Of a stretch of 16,186 bases of DNA, positions 1 through 5,808 are shown piece by piece (position 1 is the first letter of the stretch; each line of letters begins with the position of its first letter). A program made the position numbers and the translations under genes. The stretch comes from Lentisphaeria bacterium (lineage in GTDB: Bacteria > Verrucomicrobiota > Lentisphaeria > Victivallales > Victivallaceae). Below the pieces are notes generated by a model. The model did no database searches, was not told where the DNA came from, and was given only the letters and a program-made list of their open reading frames with translations. The stretch lies in assembly GCA_018265615.1 (NCBI GenBank), contig JABLYX010000087.1, positions 1 through 16,186 on the forward strand, in the 5' to 3' direction.

Positions 1-36
1 ATTCAGATATTTCGGATTCATTTGCGCAAACATCTT

Positions 37-70
37 GTTTCAATAAGCGCACCTCGGGCGAGGTGCGATG
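37..70 (-). repeat. CRISPR repeat, second from leader
   Basis: This unit is identical over 34 bp to the one at 107-140; the flanking bases differ on both sides, which fixes the boundaries. The stem is CGCACCTCG with CGAGGTGCG. Confidence 0.95.
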
Positions 71-106
71 ATTCATGACAGCCTCGAAAAAGTCGGTGTT
101 TATGGC

Positions 107-140
107 GTTTCAATAAGCGCACCTCGGGCGAGGTGCGATG
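107..140 (-). repeat. CRISPR repeat, leader-proximal
   Basis: This is the first repeat next to the leader, identical to 37-70. New spacers would be inserted at its right-hand (leader) side. Confidence 0.95.
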
Positions 141-333
141 CCGGTCTGCTATCGACTTGGATATCAGGACTTTTTCATGGATTTTGCGCGATTCGGACAG
201 CGTTCACATATATTTGGTTTTCAAACAACTCGAGTTTTTGAATAAAATCCATTCAATACCATGTATATCAGTCAGTTATACGGCATCCGCGAATCATCTG
301 TGAACGAATGCCCCTGCTTCGGGTTCGCGCGGA
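141..333 (-). promoter_or_regulatory. CRISPR leader between cas2 and array
   Basis: This 193-bp non-coding, partly AT-rich stretch lies between the cas2 stop and the first repeat, the usual leader position in type I-C. It holds a TTGAAT/ATTCAA inverted repeat at 238-256 (7-nt loop) and a perfect palindrome AACTCGAGTT at 227-236. The inverted repeats could be protein-binding or integrase-anchoring sites, but no family motif is recognised. No clear -35/-10 pair is seen for the array, so pre-crRNA may come partly from cas operon read-through. Confidence 0.75.
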
Positions 334-627
334 TCAGATTTCCAGCGTATCCGTCGCCAGCTTGAAGGTCGATTTGGCTCCGTAGTGCTCCACCTTCTCG
401 TTCCCGCGGTTGCCCAGGCGGTAGATCCGCAGGCTGTCGCGTTCGCGGTCCATGATTTTCAGCAGCCGGTCCCGGAATTGCAGATATTGCGCATTGTCAA
501 TCTCGCACTCAAAGACTGAGTACTGCACACGCTGCCCGTGGTTCAGGCACACCTTCGCCAGATGCCGGAGCCGGCGCGGGCCGTCTTCGGAATCCATGGA
601 AATATCATAGCTTACAATGATCAGCAT
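334..627 (-). CDS. cas2: CRISPR-associated endonuclease Cas2, type I-C
   Basis: Cas2 dimerises and bridges two Cas1 dimers in the spacer integration complex. The 97-residue product starts MLIIVSYDIS, with the ferredoxin-fold first strand and the conserved aspartate at residue 8. It continues with RRLRHLAKVC and VQYSVFECEI, which are typical of I-C Cas2, and the length matches the family. A longer in-frame ATG at 639 overlaps the cas1 stop (ATGA), but it has no ribosome site. The ATG at 627 has GAGGTG four bases upstream and matches the family N-terminus, so it was chosen. It is the last gene of the operon, followed by the leader. Confidence 0.93.
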   Translation of the reverse strand: MLIIVSYDISMDSEDGPRRLRHLAKVCLNHGQRVQYSVFECEIDNAQYLQFRDRLLKIMDRERDSLRIYRLGNRGNEKVEHYGAKSTFKLATDTLEI

Positions 628-635
628 CCGGCACC

Positions 636-1667
636 TCATCGCCCGACAAACGGCGGGTATTCCGGCAGATCCCCGCGCACATACCGCGCCAGAAGCAGCG
701 CCTGCACATATGGCAGCAGCCCGATCTTGATCTTCTCTTTCAAAAACGGATGCACAATCTCCTCCTGCTTCCGCTCCTGATATGCCGCAATCACCGTTTT
801 ACGCGTCGTTTCATCCATCTGTACGGCCCCGGTTTCAAGCCTGCGGAATCCCCGGCCGGTCACCTGCTTCAGATTGATCAGGTTCAGCACCAGCCGGTCC
901 GCGATATACTGCCTGAACTCCTCCACAAGGTCCAGTGCCAGAGACGCCCTCCCCGGCCGGTCGCAATGCAGAAAACCCGCCGCGGGATCAAGCCCGACCG
1001 ATTCCAGCGCCCCAACCATGTCGTGCGACAGCAGCGCATAGACGAATGAGAGCAGCGCATTGACCGGATCCAGCGGCGGTCGCCGGCTGCGCCCCGCAAA
1101 ATGAAATTCCGCTTTCTGCGCGGTGATCAGGCGGTTGAACAGCGCGAAATAACGCACTGCGGCCTCTCCTTCCATACCGCGCAGGGCCGCCAACCCGCAG
1201 GTTCCGGAGCCGCGTTTCAGAAAATCGATCTGGTGCTTCAGGTATCCGACCGCTTCACCGATCTCCGGCACTTCGCCGTGATCCCGCTGAAAACGCTGCA
1301 GGATGTTCCGGGAGTTGACCAGCTTGGCGGCGACGATATTCCGCGCAATCCGTTCGGAGCGCGCCTCCGAATCCGCGATGCGGTACTGTTCGCGCCGCAG
1401 GAGAATATTCCCGGAAACCTTCCCCTGGACCCGTGCGAGAAAGCTCCCGCTTTCGGTCAGGAAGGAGATCGCGATCCCCCGTTCGGCACAGGCTCCGAGG
1501 AGGAACGGCGAACACATCACGTTCCCGAAGCAGATAATTCCGGAAAGGTTCAGCAGCGGAAGCTGCAGCCTCTTTTCCCCCTTCAGTGAAGCGAGAACGG
1601 TCTCACCCTCCTTCGAGAGATAGATTCCCTGGGTACTCACATACAGTGTGTTCAGAAGTTTCTTCAA
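636..1667 (-). CDS. cas1: CRISPR-associated integrase Cas1, type I-C
   Basis: Cas1 is the metal-dependent integrase that inserts spacers at the leader-repeat junction. Starting at the TTG at 1665-1667, the product is 343 residues and begins MKKLLNTLYV, matching I-C Cas1 in length and N-terminus. The metal-binding residues are visible: E166 in MEGEAAVRYF, H234 in GFLHCDRPGR, and D246 in LALDLVEEFR. The TTG overlaps the cas4 TGA stop and follows GGAGGAGGAG at five bases. A GTG at 1673 would add two residues and is an alternative. The open frame runs further up to 1823, but that part is only the cas4 gene read out of frame. Confidence 0.95.
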   Translation of the reverse strand: MKKLLNTLYVSTQGIYLSKEGETVLASLKGEKRLQLPLLNLSGIICFGNVMCSPFLLGACAERGIAISFLTESGSFLARVQGKVSGNILLRREQYRIADSEARSERIARNIVAAKLVNSRNILQRFQRDHGEVPEIGEAVGYLKHQIDFLKRGSGTCGLAALRGMEGEAAVRYFALFNRLITAQKAEFHFAGRSRRPPLDPVNALLSFVYALLSHDMVGALESVGLDPAAGFLHCDRPGRASLALDLVEEFRQYIADRLVLNLINLKQVTGRGFRRLETGAVQMDETTRKTVIAAYQERKQEEIVHPFLKEKIKIGLLPYVQALLLARYVRGDLPEYPPFVGR

Positions 1668-2284
1668 GGACACTCCTCCTCCAACTGCTCCAGATACTGC
1701 GCCGGGTCCGCCGTATCCGGCATGCATAAATCGCAAATGGAACAGGAGCGGCAGCGAGCCGTGTCCGGCGGCGGAGCAGGACGGCGCTCCTGCTCCAGCA
1801 GCACGTGGACCGCGCGGGCACACTCCGCGGTCTCCTCCCTCAGCCCCGGGGAGAATGCCACAGGAAGCCGCCGGTGGGTCCGCCCGTAATAGACTGCCCC
1901 TTCCGGCACCTCAACGCCCAGCATCTCCTCCAGGCAGATGGCCTGCGCGCAAAGCTGAACCCGGTCGCAGGAGTTCAGCTTCGGCTTGCCGAGCTTGAAC
2001 TCCACCGGGAAAACCCGGCCGGTGCGACCGTCGAACTCCACCACGTCGGCCCGTCCGGAAACGCCGAGCGCAACCGAGCGAATCGGCAGCGAGCGGACCA
2101 ACCGGACCCCGTCCGGCAAAAACGCCGTCTCTCCGGAATCCGCCCGGTCGTGCATGAGTGTTCCGGACGCAGTGAAGTAATTGTCGGCCCAGAGCTGTTC
2201 AGCATGAATCAGATAGCATTGGCGCGGGCAGTAGAGAAAATGCTGCAGCGCCGAAAGCATGATGAATTCATCTTCCGGATCCAT
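1664..2284 (-). CDS. cas4: CRISPR-associated exonuclease Cas4, type I-C
   Basis: Cas4 is a RecB-like iron-sulfur nuclease that trims prespacers and selects those with a correct PAM, working with Cas1-Cas2. In the 206-residue product, the cluster cysteines appear as C19 (YCPRQC) and C178, C181 and C187 (CRSCSICDLC, with an extra C184). The nuclease residues are H45, D80 in GRADVVEF, E95 and K97 in PVEFKLGK, and Q110. The ATG at 2284 has GGGGAGG just upstream. The gene lies 26 bp after cas7c and overlaps cas1 by four bases (TTGA), so the two adaptation genes are probably translationally coupled. Confidence 0.95.
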   Translation of the reverse strand: MDPEDEFIMLSALQHFLYCPRQCYLIHAEQLWADNYFTASGTLMHDRADSGETAFLPDGVRLVRSLPIRSVALGVSGRADVVEFDGRTGRVFPVEFKLGKPKLNSCDRVQLCAQAICLEEMLGVEVPEGAVYYGRTHRRLPVAFSPGLREETAECARAVHVLLEQERRPAPPPDTARCRSCSICDLCMPDTADPAQYLEQLEEECP

Positions 2285-2310
2285 TTTCCGCCTCCCCGCG
2301 CCGGTATGCG

Positions 2311-3129
2311 TCAGAATCCGTCGATCACTTCCGGCTTCGGGCCGTCGGGGAGCGCTTCGAATTCAACCGAACCGTCCTCCTGCGGCTTAAGGCTGTGATG
2401 AACCCGCGCCGATGAGATCTTGCCGTTCGGGCAGCCGTGATCCCACCAGACGACTTTCATGACCGCCATGCTGCCCTCCGGCCGGGCGCTTGAGGCATCG
2501 TTTTCGAAGAGCTTCGGCAGAACGGCCTTCAGCTTCGCCGCGTCTTCATCCGAAAACCCGGTTTTCGAGGCGAGCTGCGGATTGATCGAGCCGTAGAACA
2601 CATAGGTTCCGCAGTCCACCCGGTGCTTCATGCCCATCGTGTCGGAGCTGCGTTTCGTGCCGTCGCCTTCATTGCTGGCGCTTTTCGTGATCTGCGTGCT
2701 CGTGATATCCACCGGGGCGAGGCTGAAAGCGGCCTGGATCGACACGGGACCGCGGATTCCGATCGAAACGCCCTCTTCATCCTTCTTCTTGCCCTTGTAG
2801 GCGAATACCTGGCCGAATGCCCGCACGTCATACCATGTCCGGCACGCCGTCTCCGTGTAATCAGCGGGCTTTACATCTTTGAGAACCGCGGCGGCCCGGT
2901 CGCGCAGACAGACGAAAGAGTCGTTGCGACGGTCGTCGGACTGCACGAACACCGCCTCCCCGGCATCCATCAGCCGGTCACGGATCTTGCGCTTGAGACA
3001 GACGTCGGAAACTTCCCCATGCCCCTCGAACGTGATGCGCGGACGGTTGCCGTCCAACGGGTCCCCGTTCGGATTCGCGTTCCTGACCTGAAACACCACG
3101 GCAAAATCGATCTTGTTCTTCAGTGACAT
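2311..3129 (-). CDS. cas7c: Cascade backbone subunit Cas7c (Csd2)
   Basis: Cas7c polymerises along the crRNA to form the Cascade backbone. The 272-residue product shows the family landmarks in order: VVFQVRNANPNGDP (11-24), the DVCLKRKIRD stretch (42-51), DVRAFGQVF (101-109), RGPVSIQ (126-132), ITKSASNE (147-154), and GMKHRVDCGTYVFYG (166-180). The ATG at 3129 gives the usual MSLKNKIDF start and has AAAGGA eight bases upstream. A GTG at 3156 would add nine residues (FRTERIRG) unlike the family. It is 27 bp downstream of cas8c. Confidence 0.95.
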   Translation of the reverse strand: MSLKNKIDFAVVFQVRNANPNGDPLDGNRPRITFEGHGEVSDVCLKRKIRDRLMDAGEAVFVQSDDRRNDSFVCLRDRAAAVLKDVKPADYTETACRTWYDVRAFGQVFAYKGKKKDEEGVSIGIRGPVSIQAAFSLAPVDITSTQITKSASNEGDGTKRSSDTMGMKHRVDCGTYVFYGSINPQLASKTGFSDEDAAKLKAVLPKLFENDASSARPEGSMAVMKVVWWDHGCPNGKISSARVHHSLKPQEDGSVEFEALPDGPKPEVIDGF

Positions 3130-3156
3130 ACCCCTGATCCTTTCCGTTCTGAACAC

Positions 3157-3588
3157 TTACCCGTTAATCTCATCATTCTCATCATTCTCATCAGGCACAG
3201 CAAGCTCCGCGTTCTCCTTTTTCCGGAAAAACTCCGCCCGCTGACAGTGAAAGCCGAGCAGGAACTCGCCGGAGAGCGGCTTGTCGCTTATAAATTTCTC
3301 AGTCTCAAACAAATTGAAAATCTCATCCTGCAAGTTCTGGAGGACCACCGCCAGCCCCGGGCGCTGGGCGATCAGCCGATCCCGGTACGGCTTCAGTGAA
3401 AGCTCGATCCGGAGCCAGGTTGAATACGGGCGCTCCGCAAAGCGCTGCAGATAACGCATCGCATTCGTCGCACGGGTGCTGCCTTCGCTGCGCTGCAGAC
3501 GCAGTGCGGTTCCCTCCAACTGATCGGCGACCGCCAGCAGCCGCCCGTACAGATAATCCCTCGTGGTCCGGTCCGTTTCCAGAGCCAT
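3157..3588 (-). CDS. cas11c: Probable internal small subunit Cas11c, nested in cas8c
   Basis: Some type I-C systems make a separate Cas11 small subunit from an internal start inside cas8c; two copies line the belly of Cascade. Here an in-frame ATG at 3586-3588 (residue 504 of Cas8c, MALETDRTTRDYLYG) is preceded by AAGGGGG at 3596-3602 with a seven-base gap, a much better ribosome site than expected by chance inside a gene. The product would be 143 residues, helical by appearance, with the same acidic tail as Cas8c. The function is known for the family; use of this start is inferred from the ribosome site and position. Confidence 0.65.
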   Translation of the reverse strand: MALETDRTTRDYLYGRLLAVADQLEGTALRLQRSEGSTRATNAMRYLQRFAERPYSTWLRIELSLKPYRDRLIAQRPGLAVVLQNLQDEIFNLFETEKFISDKPLSGEFLLGFHCQRAEFFRKKENAELAVPDENDENDEING

Positions 3589-5097
3589 CTCATAACCCCC
3601 TTCTTTATGATTACAGCGAAACAATGCGCAAAACACGCCGAGGTTCCGGTTGAACTCCCACGGGTCGAGGGAGTGGTAATTGACGGTCCGCCGCAGAATC
3701 AAGCGCTCCAGATCCGGCGGGATGCGCTGTCCCTCCAATACGCACGGCAGCAGCCGGATCGCCGTCTTCTTCAGCAGCACAGGGTCGTACTTCGTCCCGT
3801 AAGCGGCCTGCGCGATCGTCTTCACCGACGGCGTTCCCCAGAAACAGCGGTCCTTGCCGAGCCGCAGTTCCCAGCGGCATTCGAGGTGCCACGCTTCAAG
3901 CCGCGCGAGAAACTCCGAACCCGCGAGCTCCCGGCAGAATTTGACCGCCATTGTCCCCGGGGTCGCAGCATCGATCATCAGGATGGTCAGCTTCTCCGGG
4001 TTCAGCACGGCGGCATATCCGCGGATCTTCCGCTTCAGGGCGTCTGCCGAAGCCTCGGCGCTGCCGAGGTTTTCGGCGATCTCCCACTCTCCGTCCTCCG
4101 AAAGCAGCCCGTCGTCCTCACCATCCTTCTCTTCATCCTCCGGCTTGCGCAGCAATGCGGCGGTGTCGGCGAGCGGAACCGGAATCTCCGGGCAGCCCGC
4201 CGCCTCGGCCCAGAGCACCAGCGCGGCACTGTCGTAAAAATGGCGCTGCCGGCCGATCAGCCAGCGCAGCGCATTGTGCGCTTTCTGCGTCACTTCAACG
4301 CTGATGCCGCAGGCCTGGTCCGCCTCCGTGAACATTCCGCGATACGTAAAATTCACGGTATCGTTGGAGGAGATCAGCTTCGCGCCGTCCGCACCATGCC
4401 GGATCCGCTTCGGATGGTTCACGGCGAGCGGCGCCGGCTCCCCGGAGATGAAGCAAAGCCCCTGCGGCGCATCTTCCAGACTCGAAAGGCAATACTCCGC
4501 CCAGCTCTTCTGCACGGCGGGATCCATCCACAGCGCCGCGGCCGGATCACCCGGAACCCGGCACTCGAAAACGACGAACGCATCGGCCGGGACCGTCGCA
4601 ATTACGCTGAACAGAGGATATTCTTCACCCTCGATCCGCTTTGCGGCGATCCGCCCCTCTGCGTCGAGCGGCAGGATTTTCGCCGCCGCGAGATCGGCGC
4701 AGAGCGTCCCGCGGCGGACATACCGCAGCACGGCTTCGACTTTCGGGTGCGCAAAAGACGAAGCGCACCATTTCTCCAGGTTCGCGACATACTCGGCATA
4801 TCCCGATTTCGCGCCCCCGAATGCAGTGAAGTCCCCGGCCGTGTACACGAGCTTATCGAACAGCGGATGCGCGACCGGCTTCGAGGTACGCCCGGCCGAC
4901 TGCTCCGTCACCGGGATCATGACGAGACACTCCTCTTTCGGGATCACCCGGGCCGACAGGAAGTTCCCCTCCCCGTCGAGCGCGACGGCGATATGCGCGT
5001 TCTGCGTGGTGTGAAAGGCCGGGACGGGCCGGTCGACACCGGCAACCCCTTCCGGGTTGTTCTCATACACCCGGCAGAGAGAGTCAAGAAAGCTCAT
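3157..5097 (-). CDS. cas8c: Cascade large subunit Cas8c (Csd1)
   Basis: Cas8c recognises the PAM and starts target unwinding in type I-C Cascade. The product is 646 residues, slightly longer than a typical Csd1. The N-terminus MSFLDSLCRVYENNPEG, the internal stretch NALRWLIGRQRHFYDSAALVLWAEA, split here as NALRWLIGRQRHF and VLWAEA, and the helical C-terminal third are characteristic. The ATG at 5097 has AGGAGG nine bases upstream and lies inside the end of cas5c (14-bp overlap). An acidic, low-complexity tail (DENDENDE) is encoded by a 9-bp tandem repeat. The last 143 codons appear to be translated separately as Cas11c. Confidence 0.94.
   Translation of the reverse strand: MSFLDSLCRVYENNPEGVAGVDRPVPAFHTTQNAHIAVALDGEGNFLSARVIPKEECLVMIPVTEQSAGRTSKPVAHPLFDKLVYTAGDFTAFGGAKSGYAEYVANLEKWCASSFAHPKVEAVLRYVRRGTLCADLAAAKILPLDAEGRIAAKRIEGEEYPLFSVIATVPADAFVVFECRVPGDPAAALWMDPAVQKSWAEYCLSSLEDAPQGLCFISGEPAPLAVNHPKRIRHGADGAKLISSNDTVNFTYRGMFTEADQACGISVEVTQKAHNALRWLIGRQRHFYDSAALVLWAEAAGCPEIPVPLADTAALLRKPEDEEKDGEDDGLLSEDGEWEIAENLGSAEASADALKRKIRGYAAVLNPEKLTILMIDAATPGTMAVKFCRELAGSEFLARLEAWHLECRWELRLGKDRCFWGTPSVKTIAQAAYGTKYDPVLLKKTAIRLLPCVLEGQRIPPDLERLILRRTVNYHSLDPWEFNRNLGVFCALFRCNHKEGGYEMALETDRTTRDYLYGRLLAVADQLEGTALRLQRSEGSTRATNAMRYLQRFAERPYSTWLRIELSLKPYRDRLIAQRPGLAVVLQNLQDEIFNLFETEKFISDKPLSGEFLLGFHCQRAEFFRKKENAELAVPDENDENDEING
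3169..3193 (-). repeat. 9-bp tandem repeat at the 3' end of cas8c
   Basis: CTCATCATT occurs twice, at 3169-3177 and 3178-3186, followed by a partial third copy, CTCATCA. On the coding strand it gives the acidic tail DENDENDE shared by Cas8c and Cas11c. Copy number can vary without breaking the frame. Confidence 0.85.
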
Positions 5098-5791
5098 TTT
5101 GCAGCGCCTCCTCTTTCCAGCCGGAGCACCGCAGCGGCCCGGCCTGCATCGGCCGGATGAATTTCCGGATTTCGCACTTCTCGGGGCGTGGAAATTCGAT
5201 CACGCCATCCTTCATCACCGGGCGCCAGAAGCGGCTCCACAGCTCGTTTTTCCCGGTTTCGTCCGGATAATCGAAGCCGTGAAACATCACGCCGAACGCA
5301 AGCTCTCCGGCGCCGTCGTATTCGCCCGCCTCCTCTCCGAACACGCACGGCTCCACATACCCCTGACACTCGCGCGTCCCGAGGCTGATGTCGCGGCGGC
5401 CGCCGCGCAGGATCATCCGGGTCGCGATCTCCAGATGCTTCGAAGCGATCCGGTCCGCGCCGAAACCTTCATCGCGGAACGGGTTCCACTCGAAATGGGC
5501 TTCGACCTGATACTCCACATCGCGCAGATAGTTGTAGATCGCGAGGGAATTTCCGCCGTTCATTTTGATCGGCTTGACGTTCTTCGACTCGGTCCGGATC
5601 CGCTTCATCACCCGGATCCGGTCGATCACCCAGATGAACGTCGGCTTCCAGTAGACCGACTTCGTGATTCCTTTGACCGCTTCGTAAGTCGGGACCTGAT
5701 AGGAGCATTTATCCCCGCCGATTCTGCTGACGGGGTCGGTGAAGAGCGCATTGCGCGCGTACACCTTGAAACTGACTTTCGTCTCTTTCAC
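5084..5791 (-). CDS. cas5c: Cas5c (Cas5d), pre-crRNA endoribonuclease and Cascade subunit
   Basis: In type I-C, which lacks Cas6, this protein cuts the repeat and then holds the 5' handle of the crRNA. The 235-residue product begins with the RAMP strand SFKVYARNALFTDP, followed by SYQVPTYEAVKGI and SVYWKPTF. Y47, K118 and H119 align by context with the catalytic Tyr, Lys and His described for Bacillus halodurans Cas5d. The GTG at 5789-5791 was chosen because GGGAGG lies eight bases upstream and the N-terminus then fits the family. A GTG at 5815 would add eight residues and overlap cas3. The gene is 17 bp after cas3. Confidence 0.93.
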   Translation of the reverse strand: MKETKVSFKVYARNALFTDPVSRIGGDKCSYQVPTYEAVKGITKSVYWKPTFIWVIDRIRVMKRIRTESKNVKPIKMNGGNSLAIYNYLRDVEYQVEAHFEWNPFRDEGFGADRIASKHLEIATRMILRGGRRDISLGTRECQGYVEPCVFGEEAGEYDGAGELAFGVMFHGFDYPDETGKNELWSRFWRPVMKDGVIEFPRPEKCEIRKFIRPMQAGPLRCSGWKEEALQNELS

Positions 5792-5808
5792 ACCTCTTGC
5801 CTCCCTGG

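Larger units (their letters stand above)
1..140 (-). CRISPR. Type I-C CRISPR array, leader-proximal end (truncated by window edge)
   Basis: Two identical 34-bp repeats lie at 37-70 and 107-140, separated by a 36-bp spacer at 71-106. Positions 1-36 are a second spacer of the same length, so the array continues beyond the left edge. Each repeat holds an inverted repeat CGCACCTCG/CGAGGTGCG. Read in the direction of the cas genes (minus strand), the repeat begins CATCGCACC and ends CTTATTGAAAC, an ending typical of type I-C, where Cas5c cutting leaves an 11-nt 5' handle. The leader lies to the right, so 71-106 is the newest spacer. The 3' part beyond the window cannot be counted. Confidence 0.95.

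Noticed and set aside
1668..1823. N-terminal extension of cas1 to 1823
   Set aside because: It would add 52 residues unlike any Cas1 and overlap cas4; the TTG or GTG near 1670 has the ribosome site.
3607..5160. 517-codon plus-strand open frame opposite cas8c
   Set aside because: It is antisense to a well-supported gene, of Arg-rich low-quality composition, and has no ribosome site of note.
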